Assembly: GCA_016202545.1 (NCBI GenBank)
Contig: JACQON010000028.1
Coordinates: forward strand, 88,036-152,035
Source: Chloroflexota bacterium
GTDB taxonomy: Bacteria; Chloroflexota; Dehalococcoidia; Dehalococcoidales; JACQON01
Direction of reading: 5' to 3'
DNA: 64,000 bases
The stretch's first letter is position 1. Every line of letters starts with the position of its first letter. The position numbers and the translations under genes were made by a program. The notes below the pieces were generated by a model. It was given only the letters and a program-made list of their open reading frames with translations, did no database searches and was not told where the DNA came from. This document shows, in pieces, positions 17,109-25,626 of this stretch.

Positions 17109-17351
17109 TCATCCCTCCACGATATCGCCGACAACCGGGTCCACCCGTACTCCTTTGCCGGTCACCCAGGCGATGCTTCGCTCGATTTCACTTTCGTCCC
17201 CCTCCAGCTCCAGCACCACCCAGCCCTTGTTTTCCGAAATATCAGCCCGGCGGATATTGGTCACCACTTTGAACCGCTGGCTGAGGTTGTAGATGATGGG
17301 CTCCGTAATCAGGTCCTGGGGGAAGGTGAACATTATTTGTTTCTTGGCCAT
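17109..17351 (-). CDS. NIL domain protein
   Basis: 80 residues, essentially one NIL domain (ferredoxin-like beta-alpha-beta fold): FTFPQDLITEPIIYNLS, VVTNIRRADIS, GWVVLELEG. This domain is found at the C-terminus of MetN methionine transporter ATPases, where it binds amino acid, and as small stand-alone or ferredoxin-linked proteins in sulfur-metabolism clusters of anaerobes. In this operon, between thrC and a Usp gene, a methionine/cysteine-sensing or sulfur-assimilation role is plausible. Start ATG 17351 follows GGGAGG. Confidence 0.88.
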   Translation of the reverse strand: MAKKQIMFTFPQDLITEPIIYNLSQRFKVVTNIRRADISENKGWVVLELEGDESEIERSIAWVTGKGVRVDPVVGDIVEG

Positions 17352-17405
17352 GGTGTCCTCCCTGTATCTTCCTAGTATCGGCATAGCCGGGAAGGCTCGC
17401 CAGCT

Positions 17406-18629
17406 TCAGGCGACCACGCCGAGCGCTTCCTCAAGTGACTGTAGGTTGGGCTGCACCGTGATGGGCTGGACTACGCTCGATAGTATCTCTTGAGTCCTTG
17501 GCCCGGCCCCGGTGATGAGGGCCACGGTAACCGCGTCTCTTTTGATTACCTCCGCGGCTGCCAGCTTCTTCAGTACGCCTATGACCACCCCGCCGGCTGC
17601 CTCGGCGAAGATGCCCTCGGTCTGGGCCAGCAGCTTGACACCGGCGATGGCCTCCTCGTCGGTGACCGTGCCGGCCCCTCCGCCTGACTGCCTGGCTACT
17701 CTCAGGGCATAGTAGCCATCAGCGGGGTTGCCTATGGCAATAGACCTGACCAGTGTATCGGGCTTCACCGGGTGTATGTGCTGGCTGCCAGCCAGGAAGG
17801 CGTTAGCTATCGGGGCGCTGCCGGCCGCCTGGCTCACGAACAGGCGGGTATTGACCGGGTCGGTAAGGCCGAGCATGGAGAACTCATCCAGCGCTTTCCC
17901 TACCCTGGTGAAGAGAAGGCCGGAAGCGGCAGGGCAAACGATGCAGTCCGGGGCACGCCATCCCAGTTGCTCGACCACCTCATACCCCAGCGTCTTGCTC
18001 CCTTCGGCATAATATGGCCTCAAGTTGATATTTATGAACCCCCATTTGTACCTCCGCGCCACCTCAGCGCAGAGGCGGTTGACGTCATCATAGTTCCCGT
18101 TTACCGAGACCAGCACCGGTTTGTAGATGGCTGCCCCGATTAGTTTACCCGGTTCGACATCGGCGGGGACGAAGACATAGGCCTTCATATCCGCCTTGGC
18201 GGCGTGGGCGGCCGCGCTGGCAGCCAGGTTGCCGGTTGAGGCACAGGCTATGGTATCAAGCCCGAATTCCCTGGCCTTGGCGATGGCCACCGCCACTGCC
18301 CTGTCCTTGAACGAGTAGCTGGGGTTGAGGCAGTCGTTCTTGATGTAGAGCTGGTCCAGCCCCAGTTCGCGTCCCAGGTTGTCGGCTTTGACCAGCGGGG
18401 TCAGGCCGGCGCCGATGTCTACCGCTTCGCTTTCCACCGGCAGCAAGTCCCGGTATCGCCACATGCTGCGCGGCCCCCCGGCAATCTTGTCGCGGGTTAC
18501 CGCTTTGGCCATGGCCTGATAGTCATAGGTGACCTCCAGCGGGCTGAGGCAGAAGTTGCACAAGCTCTGCGGCTGGAGTGGATATTCCTGTCCGCATTTG
18601 CGACAACGCAGTGCTGTGGCGAAAGACAT
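17406..18629 (-). CDS. thrC: Threonine synthase
   Basis: 407 residues, fold-type II PLP enzyme making threonine from O-phosphohomoserine. An N-terminal zinc ribbon (Cys9, 12, 24, 27) precedes the PLP domain with Schiff-base Lys108 in NPSYSFKDRA. STGNLAASAAAHA binds phosphate, and AAGSAPIANAF lies in the second half. In this operon it competes with the cystathionine enzyme for phosphohomoserine or homoserine esters. It starts 12 nt after the preceding gene. Confidence 0.92.
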   Translation of the reverse strand: MSFATALRCRKCGQEYPLQPQSLCNFCLSPLEVTYDYQAMAKAVTRDKIAGGPRSMWRYRDLLPVESEAVDIGAGLTPLVKADNLGRELGLDQLYIKNDCLNPSYSFKDRAVAVAIAKAREFGLDTIACASTGNLAASAAAHAAKADMKAYVFVPADVEPGKLIGAAIYKPVLVSVNGNYDDVNRLCAEVARRYKWGFININLRPYYAEGSKTLGYEVVEQLGWRAPDCIVCPAASGLLFTRVGKALDEFSMLGLTDPVNTRLFVSQAAGSAPIANAFLAGSQHIHPVKPDTLVRSIAIGNPADGYYALRVARQSGGGAGTVTDEEAIAGVKLLAQTEGIFAEAAGGVVIGVLKKLAAAEVIKRDAVTVALITGAGPRTQEILSSVVQPITVQPNLQSLEEALGVVA

Positions 18630-18641
18630 ATCTGTGCTCCT

Positions 18642-19784
18642 TCAGCTAGGCTGTAGCGCCTGCCGAATATCATCAATCAGGTCATCAACGTTTTCCAGGC
18701 CGATGGACAGCCTGACAAGGGCATCGGTGATGCCGACTTTTTCCCTGAACTCCCTGGGCATGGAGGCATGGCTCATGGTTGCCGGATGCTCGGCGAGAGA
18801 GGCGGCGCCGCCCAGTGACTCCGCCAGGGCGAATATCTGCATTTTCTTCAGAAAGCTGTTGACTGCCTGGAGTCCACCCTTTAGTTCAAAGGAGACCATG
18901 CCGCCAAAGCCCTTCATCTGCCTTCTGGCGATATCGTGTCCTGGATGGGAGCTAAGTCCGGGATAGTATACCCTGGTCACCGCCGGCTGCTGGCTGAGAT
19001 AGTCGGCTACGGCGGCGGCGTTCTGCTCGTGCTGCCTCATCCTCAGCGGCAGGGTCTCGATGCCTCGAAGCACCAGCCAGCAGTCGAAGGGCGAGGCACA
19101 GGTGCCCATGGCGTTGAGCAGGAAGTGCACCTGTCCGGCGAACTTCTCCGTGGTCACCACAGCTCCGCCAACCACATCACAGTGGCCGTTCAGGTACTTG
19201 GTGGTGGAATGGACAACCAGGTCAACCCCGTATTCGAGGGGCTTCAGTAAATAGGGGGTGGCGAAGGTATTGTCCATGGCCGTTATCAGGTTGTGCCGTT
19301 TGGCGATGTCAACCGCCATCTCGATGTCAACGATGTTCAGCAGCGGGTTGGACGGGGTTTCCAGCCACAGCATCCTGGTGTTCGGCTTTATCGCCTGCTC
19401 GATGGCCCGCCTGCTATTCATCCTGATAAAGGTGAACTCCAGGCCGAGATTAGACATCACGTTCTGGAACAGCCGGTAGGTTCCCCCGTATACATCGTCG
19501 CCGCAGACCACATGGTCGCCAGCCTTAAGCAGGTGGATGACCGTGGTCTCTGCCGCCATGCCGGTGCCGAAGGCGAACCCCGCCTTTCCCCCCTCAAGCT
19601 GGGCGATGGTATCCTCCAGTACCTTGCGGGTGGGGTTGGCGGTGCGGGAGTAATCGTAGCCGCCTCTTGGCTTGCCCACGTCCTCGAAAGCAAAGGTGGA
19701 GGTCTGGTAGATGGGCACAGATATGGCGCCGAACCTTCGCTCCGGCCTCTCCCCGGCATGGATGGCCAACGTCTCAAATCTCAT
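18642..19784 (-). CDS. Cystathionine gamma-synthase / gamma-lyase family enzyme
   Basis: A 380-residue Cys/Met-metabolism PLP enzyme. YSRTANPTR (about 45-53), GTGMAAETT and the Schiff-base Lys196 in [10 protein letters not shown] are typical. Gamma-synthase (MetB), gamma-lyase (MccB) and O-acetylhomoserine sulfhydrylases share these motifs and cannot be separated by reading. The neighbours cysE and cysK favour a transsulfuration role between cysteine and methionine. Its start overlaps the cysE stop by 4 nt (translational coupling). Confidence 0.88.
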   Translation of the reverse strand: MRFETLAIHAGERPERRFGAISVPIYQTSTFAFEDVGKPRGGYDYSRTANPTRKVLEDTIAQLEGGKAGFAFGTGMAAETTVIHLLKAGDHVVCGDDVYGGTYRLFQNVMSNLGLEFTFIRMNSRRAIEQAIKPNTRMLWLETPSNPLLNIVDIEMAVDIAKRHNLITAMDNTFATPYLLKPLEYGVDLVVHSTTKYLNGHCDVVGGAVVTTEKFAGQVHFLLNAMGTCASPFDCWLVLRGIETLPLRMRQHEQNAAAVADYLSQQPAVTRVYYPGLSSHPGHDIARRQMKGFGGMVSFELKGGLQAVNSFLKKMQIFALAESLGGAASLAEHPATMSHASMPREFREKVGITDALVRLSIGLENVDDLIDDIRQALQPS

Positions 19785-20497
19785 ATGCCGCCTCCTTGGC
19801 TGAACTCTCTTTCAATTCTCCTCCTCCGGGCTTTTGAGTAGTCTCTGTGGACCGCCATTCCCGTTGAGCTCTCAAGCTTGGCCAGCCGCTTCTCAAGCTC
19901 ATCCTGGTTCTTCAGAACGACCCGTATGGCTTCTGCTATGGGGTCGGGCAGTTGGCCGTGGTCCAGCTCAGCAAAGTGCTGATGACGGTCTTCTATTGAC
20001 CGCCCCGGTACTCCGATAACGGTGGCTTCGGGCGGGACTGACTTTATCACCACCGAGCCGGAACCAATCCTGGCTCCGTCACCTATGGTGATGGCACCCA
20101 GAGCTATTGCCCCGGCCCCGATTACCACGTTGTTGCCCACAGTGGGGTGCCGTTTCTTCTTTTCCATGCTCGTGCCGCCAAGCACAGCTCCCTGGTACAT
20201 CAGGACTCCGTCGCCTATCTCAGCGGTCTCGCCGATAACTATCCCCGCACCGTGGTCGATGAAGAACCGCCTGCCGACCCTGGCGCCGGGGTGAATTTCG
20301 ATATTGGTCAAGAACCGGTTGGTATGGGAGACGAGCCGGGCCAGAAACGGGAGCTTGTGCCGCCACAGGTAATGGGCCAGCCGGTGGAACCAGAGAGCGT
20401 GTAATCCTGGGTAGCAGAAGAGCACTTCGGCTACGCTTCTGGCGGCCGGGTCCCTGGCAAATACAGTCTGGATATCTTCCTTTATGTGCTTGAACAA
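19781..20497 (-). CDS. cysE: Serine O-acetyltransferase
   Basis: 238 residues. It acetylates serine with acetyl-CoA to supply CysK. An N-terminal helical region is followed by left-handed beta-helix hexapeptide repeats ([30 protein letters not shown]) with the catalytic His of DHG, and [17 protein letters not shown]. The C-terminal charged helix of about 60 residues is longer than in short CysE forms. It sits directly between cysK and the cystathionine enzyme. Confidence 0.94.
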   Translation of the reverse strand: MFKHIKEDIQTVFARDPAARSVAEVLFCYPGLHALWFHRLAHYLWRHKLPFLARLVSHTNRFLTNIEIHPGARVGRRFFIDHGAGIVIGETAEIGDGVLMYQGAVLGGTSMEKKKRHPTVGNNVVIGAGAIALGAITIGDGARIGSGSVVIKSVPPEATVIGVPGRSIEDRHQHFAELDHGQLPDPIAEAIRVVLKNQDELEKRLAKLESSTGMAVHRDYSKARRRRIEREFSQGGGI

Positions 20498-20534
20498 GGC
20501 GGGTGTCCTTTTCCCTCTCTAATATACCCTAAAC

Positions 20535-21548
20535 CTATATGCCTTGGGTAGTCTGATAAAGCCCCTGGAAAATCCAGGTGGAGAGATAGCGCTCGCCGGT
20601 ATCCGGTAGAACGACTACTATGAGCTTGTCCTTGTTTTCCGGCCTCCTGGCCACCTGCATCGCCGCCCAGGTGGCTGCGCCCGAAGATATACCGGCCAGT
20701 ATGCCCTCTTCCCTGGCCAGCCTCCTGGTCATTATGCCGGCGTCTTCATTGGTAACCTTGATGATTTCATCAATCAGGTCTAGCCTCAGCACATCGGGAA
20801 CAAAGCCGGCGCCGATGCCTTGAATCTTATGGGGTCCCGCCTTCCCGCCAGAAAGCACCGGCGAATCAGCCGGCTCGACGGCGATGGCTTTGAACTTCGG
20901 CTTCTTCTTTTTTATCACTTCGGCTACGCCGGTGATAGTGCCACCGGTGCCCACCCCGGCGACCAGGATATCAACCCTGCCTTCGGTGTCCCTCCAAATT
21001 TCCTCGGCGGTGGTTATCCGGTGTACCTCCGGGTTGGCCGGGTTTTTAAACTGCTGGGGGATGAAGTAGTTGGGATTTTCCGCCGCCAGTTGCTCCGCCC
21101 TCCGCACCGCTCCGGGCATGCCTTCGGCTCCCGGGGTCAGCACCAGCTCGGCGCCAAAGATGGACAGGAGCTGCCTCCGCTCCAGGGACATGGTGTCCGG
21201 CATGGTGAGGATGAGACGGTATCCACGGGCGGCGCAGACGAAGGCAAGGGCGATGCCGGTGTTGCCGCTGGTGGGCTCAACGATGACGGTGTCCCTGGTG
21301 ATAAGGCCCTTCTCTTCGGCATCCAGTATCATTGAAGCCCCTATCCTGTCCTTTACGCTCCCCAGCGGGTTGAAGGACTCAAGCTTGGCGACTACCTCCG
21401 CTTTCGCCCCGTCATTCACCCGGTTCAACCTCACCAGGGGCGTATTCCCCACCAGCTCGGTGGAGTCCGAGGCTATGCCCCTGGTCAGCTTCGGTATTTG
21501 TATCCCCTTGTATAGCAGCTTCCCCACACCTTGCTTTGTTTCTGGCAT
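20535..21548 (-). CDS. cysK: O-acetylserine sulfhydrylase (cysteine synthase)
   Basis: 337 residues, fold-type II PLP enzyme that makes cysteine from O-acetylserine and sulfide. [12 protein letters not shown], Schiff-base Lys66 in [11 protein letters not shown], the substrate loop [10 protein letters not shown] and GTGGTITG are all present. ATG 21548 with GAGAGGAAG upstream is preferred over a longer open frame reaching 21695. The N-terminal 25-residue extension before TELVGNT is longer than usual. The upstream gene is an E1-like ThiF protein, a pairing seen where sulfur-carrier proteins feed cysteine synthesis, although no carrier protein is visible here. Confidence 0.94.
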   Translation of the reverse strand: MPETKQGVGKLLYKGIQIPKLTRGIASDSTELVGNTPLVRLNRVNDGAKAEVVAKLESFNPLGSVKDRIGASMILDAEEKGLITRDTVIVEPTSGNTGIALAFVCAARGYRLILTMPDTMSLERRQLLSIFGAELVLTPGAEGMPGAVRRAEQLAAENPNYFIPQQFKNPANPEVHRITTAEEIWRDTEGRVDILVAGVGTGGTITGVAEVIKKKKPKFKAIAVEPADSPVLSGGKAGPHKIQGIGAGFVPDVLRLDLIDEIIKVTNEDAGIMTRRLAREEGILAGISSGAATWAAMQVARRPENKDKLIVVVLPDTGERYLSTWIFQGLYQTTQGI

Positions 21549-21597
21549 GTCACACTTCCTCTCTTCATTTTTAATATTACGCTCTGCCACGGCAGGG

Positions 21598-22614
21598 CTA
21601 TGTGCCGATATATTTGGCGTACAGCCCCCGCGCCAGCGGTAAATCATTGGTATTCTTGACGATAGCTCGCCCGTCAGGGAAAACCACCATTTCATGGTTG
21701 TCCACTTTCACCTGCAGCATAAAATCGTTGTAGCTGACCTTCGCCACTGGCTTAAGGCGCGCTGCCAGCTCCGGGAAAGAGACTCCACCCGCGCTCGTAT
21801 TCAATACCTGCACTGCGTTCTGGCCGCACAGTGAAACTGCCTTCAGGCCGGCCTTGCCGTTGAGAAACTGGTATTTGCCCTGGCAGGCGGGGCAATCAGG
21901 GTGAGAGCTGATGCTGATGCGGACAAAAGTCCCTTCCCAGACATCAACACAGATTAAGTCCCGGTTGATGCTCCGCCTAGCCCCGACCAGGAGCTTCAGC
22001 GCTTCGGCGGTCTGCAGCGAGCCGACAACGAAGGGCGCCGGGCTGATAACCCCTGCCGTGTCACAGGTCAGGATTGCCCCGCTCGCCTCGCTGGCGGAGA
22101 TAGAGATACAGCGAAAGCAGGGGGTGTCATGGGGAATTACGGTCATGGTCATGCCGGAGGAGGAAATGGCACTGCCGTATACCCACGGGATGCCCAGCTT
22201 CAAGCAGGCGTCGTTGACCAGGCCGCGGGTCTCCAGGTTGTCCAGGCCGTCCATGACCACATCGGCGCCGCTGATAAGTCCTTCCACATTGGTGTAGTTG
22301 ACATCGGCGACTATTCCTTCGATTTCTATTGAGGAGTTCACCTTCTTCAGGTGCCGCTCGGCAGCCGTGGCTTTGGGCAATTCATGCCTGATATCGTCCT
22401 CGTCAAAGAGGACCTGCCGTTGCAGATTATGGTACTCGATGAAGTCACGGTCTATGATTCTAACCTTGCCTGCGCCGGCACGTACCAGGGCAGTGGCGAT
22501 GACGGTTCCCAGCGCCCCGCAGCCAACGATAACGGCGAAGCTGTTGGCCAGCTTTGCCTGTCCCTCTTCGCCGATGCCGGGGAAAATAAGCTGCCTCGAA
22601 TATCTGTCAATCAT
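21598..22614 (-). CDS. ThiF/MoeB/HesA-family E1-like adenylyltransferase
   Basis: 338 residues. It adenylates the C-terminal glycine of ubiquitin-like sulfur carriers (ThiS, MoaD or CysO families). [16 protein letters not shown] is the classic N-terminus, with nucleotide loop VGCGALGT at 30-37 and DGLDNLETR. Two CxxC pairs (CFRC and CPAC) fit the structural zinc site. The last 90 residues form a separate C-terminal domain of unclear function. It is the first enzyme gene after the Rrf2 regulator and just before cysK, so it may activate a carrier for cysteine or cofactor thiolation. Start is probably ATG 22614; GTG 22632 is possible. Confidence 0.87.
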   Translation of the reverse strand: MIDRYSRQLIFPGIGEEGQAKLANSFAVIVGCGALGTVIATALVRAGAGKVRIIDRDFIEYHNLQRQVLFDEDDIRHELPKATAAERHLKKVNSSIEIEGIVADVNYTNVEGLISGADVVMDGLDNLETRGLVNDACLKLGIPWVYGSAISSSGMTMTVIPHDTPCFRCISISASEASGAILTCDTAGVISPAPFVVGSLQTAEALKLLVGARRSINRDLICVDVWEGTFVRISISSHPDCPACQGKYQFLNGKAGLKAVSLCGQNAVQVLNTSAGGVSFPELAARLKPVAKVSYNDFMLQVKVDNHEMVVFPDGRAIVKNTNDLPLARGLYAKYIGT

Positions 22615-22655
22615 GGTTGGGACGCCCTCCACTATCTTCAGGAAGGGAGGAAGGT

Positions 22656-23099
22656 CTAAATGTAGTACATCGCCTCGCCGAGCCGCTCTTTGGTCTTGTG
22701 TCGCTCAATCAGGTCCTGGAGGGTGGTCGACTCCAGGACTCCAACGACGGCCTCTTTAAGCTCGGTCCAGACATCCCTGGTGACACATAGCCGGGAGCGG
22801 TTGCACACTCCCGGATTGTTAACGCACTCCACGGGGGCGATAGGACCTTCAAGCAACTGGATGACTTCATTTAGCCTTATTTCCCGGGGAGACCTGGCCA
22901 GTGAGACCCCTCCCCTGGCGCCACGGGTGCTCCGCACCAGCCTTCCGGCGATGAGGGGAGTAATCAGGCGTTCCAGGTAGGACAATGGAATTTGCTGCCT
23001 TCGGGAGATAGCCTTTAATAGCACCGGGCCTTCTCCTTGATGAAGGCCCAGGTCAAGGAGTATCCTGGTTCCATATTGTCCCCTGGTGGAAAGCTTCAT
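22656..23099 (-). CDS. Rrf2-family transcription regulator with three Cys (IscR/CymR-like)
   Basis: 147 residues. The winged-helix N-terminus MKLSTRGQYGTRILLDLGLH and the wing RGARGGVSLAR are canonical. Cys92, Cys99 and Cys105 (C-x6-C-x5-C) match the cluster-binding cysteine set of IscR-type Rrf2 proteins, so it could sense Fe-S or sulfur status; CymR-type cysteine regulators lack it. It is the promoter-proximal gene of the sulfur operon, hence probably autoregulatory. ATG 23099 gives the standard N-terminus; the weak AAAAGG site is upstream. Confidence 0.92.
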   Translation of the reverse strand: MKLSTRGQYGTRILLDLGLHQGEGPVLLKAISRRQQIPLSYLERLITPLIAGRLVRSTRGARGGVSLARSPREIRLNEVIQLLEGPIAPVECVNNPGVCNRSRLCVTRDVWTELKEAVVGVLESTTLQDLIERHKTKERLGEAMYYI

Positions 23100-23115
23100 C
23101 GCCTTTTGACTTTTC

Positions 23116-23143
23116 TTGACTAAGACTATCAGTTTACTATACA
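23116..23143 (+). promoter_or_regulatory. Possible divergent promoter for the histidine kinase
   Basis: TTGACT (23116-23121) and TATACA (23138-23143) with a 16-nt spacer overlap the Rrf2 promoter on the other strand. If real, an Rrf2 operator here would control both directions. Confidence 0.4.
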
Positions 23144-23164
23144 ATGCGATGTGGTTATTGTCAA
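23136..23164 (-). promoter_or_regulatory. Consensus promoter of the Rrf2/sulfur operon
   Basis: Minus-strand reading: TTGACA (23159-23164), a 17-nt spacer, and TATAGT (23136-23141), placing the start near 23129, about 30 nt before the Rrf2 ATG. It is nearly perfect consensus, and the Rrf2 protein probably represses it. No equally strong promoter is seen further down the operon. Confidence 0.75.
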
Positions 23165-23219
23165 CATGTCCGCTTATCAGCCACCCCTCCCTGCGAGCCG
23201 ATAAAAGGCAGGCCGGGCT

Positions 23220-24365
23220 ATGAAAATAACACGCTACGGCGGCTACCTCCAGGCGATTGTCAACAGCCTCGACGATGAAGTGCTGGTCATTGATAGGGAC
23301 CACCGCATTCTGCTGGCCAATGAGGCGGTATTGGCAGGTCAGGGAAAAAGCGCGGCGGAAATCATAGGAAAAGGTTGCTATCTTTGCCACGGCCTGACGG
23401 CGCCCTGCCGCTCACCCCGTCACAGGTGTCCTGCCGGGTCAGTATGGCGGACGGGCAAACCGGCGCGGGTCACCCATCTGCATGTGCACCATGTCAATGG
23501 CGAGCGGCAGGAGCGATACTTTGATATTGTCTTATCCCCGATTCGCGATGGCTGTGGCAAAGTCACTGCGCTGGCGGAGCTTATGTGCGATGTCACCGGG
23601 GTGAAGGAACTGGAGTCAAAGCTGGCCGGGTTGGACCGGGAGATGCAGCGACAGGATGCCGTCCGCGGTGAGCTACTGCGTGAGGTGCTTTCCATCCAGG
23701 AGGAGGAAAGAAGACGGATTGCCAGAGAGCTTCACGATGAGACCAGCCAGATGCTTGCCAGCCTGACAGTTAACGTTGAAGCCGTGATTGCCATGCTGCC
23801 CGCCAGTGCTGACGAAGCCAGGGCCAGGTTGAGGAAAGTGGCGCAGCAGTCAGTCCGGATGCTTGACGAGATAACCAGGGTCATTTATGAACTGCGTCCC
23901 ACCTTGCTTGATGACCTCGGGCTGGTGGCGGCGGCGCGGTGGCTGGTGGACAACAAACTGACCCCGGCTGGCATTGCCGTTAGCTTCAATATAGTGGGGC
24001 GGGAGAGGAGATTGCCCTCCGACCTGGAGGCGGGCCTGTTCAGAGTCATTCAGGAGGCGGTCGGCAATATCGCCAGGCACGCCGGGGCCCGAAATGCCTT
24101 CATCGCCTTTCATTTCAAGAGAAACGCCATCAGGGTCGGTATCAGAGACGACGGGAGGGGCTTTGATGTTGAAGAGGCCATAACTTCAAAGGACAGGCCG
24201 CGGGGGCTGGGCCTGGTGGGCATGAAGGAAAGGGCGGAACTTATGAACGGCAGCTTGAGCCTTCGCTCATATCCCGGCCGTGGCACAGAAATCGATATCG
24301 AAGTCCCTACACGCTGTGAAAAGGCCTCCCGCCGTCTCAAAAAGGATGTAAAGGCTAAAGCCTGA
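23220..24365 (+). CDS. Soluble PAS sensor histidine kinase (NarL/HisKA_3 type), orphan
   Basis: 381 residues with no membrane segment. A PAS domain (about 10-130) contains a cysteine cluster at Cys53, 56, 63 and 70 (CYLCHG-x5-C-x6-C), suggesting metal or redox sensing. A short coiled coil leads to the HisKA_3 dimerisation helix with phospho-acceptor His172 in ARELHDETSQ, then an ATPase domain with IQEAVGNIARHAGA (N-box), DDGRGFD and GLGLVGMKERA. Such kinases phosphorylate LuxR-type regulators, but none is adjacent. It is divergent from the Rrf2 regulator. The last residues are rich in lysine. Confidence 0.88.
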   Translation: MKITRYGGYLQAIVNSLDDEVLVIDRDHRILLANEAVLAGQGKSAAEIIGKGCYLCHGLTAPCRSPRHRCPAGSVWRTGKPARVTHLHVHHVNGERQERYFDIVLSPIRDGCGKVTALAELMCDVTGVKELESKLAGLDREMQRQDAVRGELLREVLSIQEEERRRIARELHDETSQMLASLTVNVEAVIAMLPASADEARARLRKVAQQSVRMLDEITRVIYELRPTLLDDLGLVAAARWLVDNKLTPAGIAVSFNIVGRERRLPSDLEAGLFRVIQEAVGNIARHAGARNAFIAFHFKRNAIRVGIRDDGRGFDVEEAITSKDRPRGLGLVGMKERAELMNGSLSLRSYPGRGTEIDIEVPTRCEKASRRLKKDVKAKA

Positions 24366-24388
24366 AGTCATAAGCCAGGAGGTCTAAA

Positions 24389-24622
24389 ATGTGGTTCGGA
24401 GGTATGGGCTGGTGGATGCTGTTGGCAGGCATCTTGACGGTGCTGTTCTGGGGCGGGCTTATCGTGCTCATTGTGTGGGCAGTGAAAAGGATGACGGAGC
24501 GTGGAAGCCCCGGAATAGGTGGCGGCGAAAGTCGCCGGGCGCTGGACATCGCCAGGGAGCGCTACGCCAGGGGTGAAATCTCCAGAGAGGAGTTCGAGCA
24601 GCTCAAGAAAGACCTCTCCTGA
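24389..24622 (+). CDS. Small membrane protein with SHOCT domain
   Basis: 77 residues. One transmembrane helix (about residues 8-33, MLLAGILTVLFWGGLIVLIVW) is followed by a glycine-rich linker and a C-terminal SHOCT motif ALDIARERYARGEISREEFE. The family is common and of unknown function. AGGAGG at 24378-24383 precedes the start. Its gene is 23 nt past the kinase and 3 nt ahead of a methyltransferase gene. Confidence 0.87.
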   Translation: MWFGGMGWWMLLAGILTVLFWGGLIVLIVWAVKRMTERGSPGIGGGESRRALDIARERYARGEISREEFEQLKKDLS

Positions 24623-24625
24623 GCC

Positions 24626-25258
24626 GTGGCGATGGACATCAACAAGGCCACCGAGGCTGCCAGAAGACGGTATGACCGGATTGCCCCGTTGTATGACATC
24701 ATGGTGGGCCTGGTCGAGAAGCGCTTCCGTAAATGGCGGCAGATGATGTGGAGCAAGGTGGAGGGCAGGCATATCCTTGAGGTTGGCGTTGGCACGGGCA
24801 AAAACCTGCCTTACTATCCGTCCCATGCTGAAGTGGTCGCCGTTGACTTCAGCGGCGGGATGTTGAAGCGCGCCCGCAGCCTGGCTGCCAGGGGTAAGGC
24901 CAGTGTCAGCTTGCGGCAGATGGATATACAGAAGCTTGAGTTTGAGGACAACGCCTTTGACACCGTGGCGGCCTCATTTGTCTTTTGCTCCGTTCCCGAC
25001 CCCGTCCGTGGCCTGATGGAGATTGAGCGGGTGTGCAAACCCGGAGGCAAGGTGGTCCTGCTGGAGCACGTCATCAGCGCCAACCCCGTCCTTGCCTGGC
25101 TGATGAACCTGGTCAATCCGGTGGCGGTGTGGTTTGGCGGTGAGAACATAAACCGGCGCACCGCGGACAATGTAAGGAAAAGCGGACTGGTGGTAGAGCG
25201 GGTCACCGACCTTGCCGGCGGCATAGTCAAGCTGATTGAGGCCAGAAAAAAGCGGTAG
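24626..25258 (+). CDS. Class I SAM-dependent methyltransferase
   Basis: 210 residues. SAM-binding motif I is ILEVGVGTGKNLPYY (about residues 50-64), followed by AVDFSGGML, DNAFDTVAASFVFCSVPDP and KPGGKVVLLEHV. It resembles UbiE/PmtA-like methyltransferases that modify quinones or phospholipids; the hydrophobic segment VLAWLMNLVNPVAVWFGG near residues 150-168 suggests membrane-associated substrates. Start is GTG 24626 or ATG 24632. It is tightly linked to the SHOCT gene. Confidence 0.85.
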   Translation: MAMDINKATEAARRRYDRIAPLYDIMVGLVEKRFRKWRQMMWSKVEGRHILEVGVGTGKNLPYYPSHAEVVAVDFSGGMLKRARSLAARGKASVSLRQMDIQKLEFEDNAFDTVAASFVFCSVPDPVRGLMEIERVCKPGGKVVLLEHVISANPVLAWLMNLVNPVAVWFGGENINRRTADNVRKSGLVVERVTDLAGGIVKLIEARKKR

Positions 25259-25284
25259 CCAATCTCCGTGAGGGTGTTTAATGA

Positions 25285-25500
25285 CTACTTGGCAGATGAC
25301 TCCGTATGTCATAGCTACGAAATAAGATATTTTGGTGAACCCATCCCCCTTTGTCCCCTTTCCTTTGGGGAATTGGTGAAGGGAAGGGGGAGTCAGTATA
25401 AAGAGGGGGCGAAGCCCCCTCTTTCCAAATCTCCCCTTCTCCTGCTCAGGAGAAGGGGACAAAGGGGATGAGGTCACACTTGCAATGACAGAGTGTTACT
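25285..25500. repeat. Palindromic intergenic element, long form
   Basis: The 368-nt gap from 25259 to 25626 has no gene. It holds GAAATAAGATATTTTGG... (a 38-nt segment at 25319-25356 repeated exactly at 47023-47060), a hairpin AAAGAGGGGGC-GAA-GCCCCCTCTTT (25400-25424), CCCCTTCTCCT/AGGAGAAGGGG (about 25434-25458), and GGATGAGGTCACACTT at the right end. The hairpins match those of the CTAGTGT elements, so the families are related. It may also terminate the upstream gene. Confidence 0.8.
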
Positions 25501-25626
25501 AAATGGTCTCATCTCCGTGCGGCTTGACAAAAACCCGGCTGGCGGCTTAAAGTTCCATTACAGGTGTACTATCAGGTAGTGGTGGGGAGGCGGAAGACTG
25601 AAGTCCGAGAAAGGGGAGAGCCAGAC

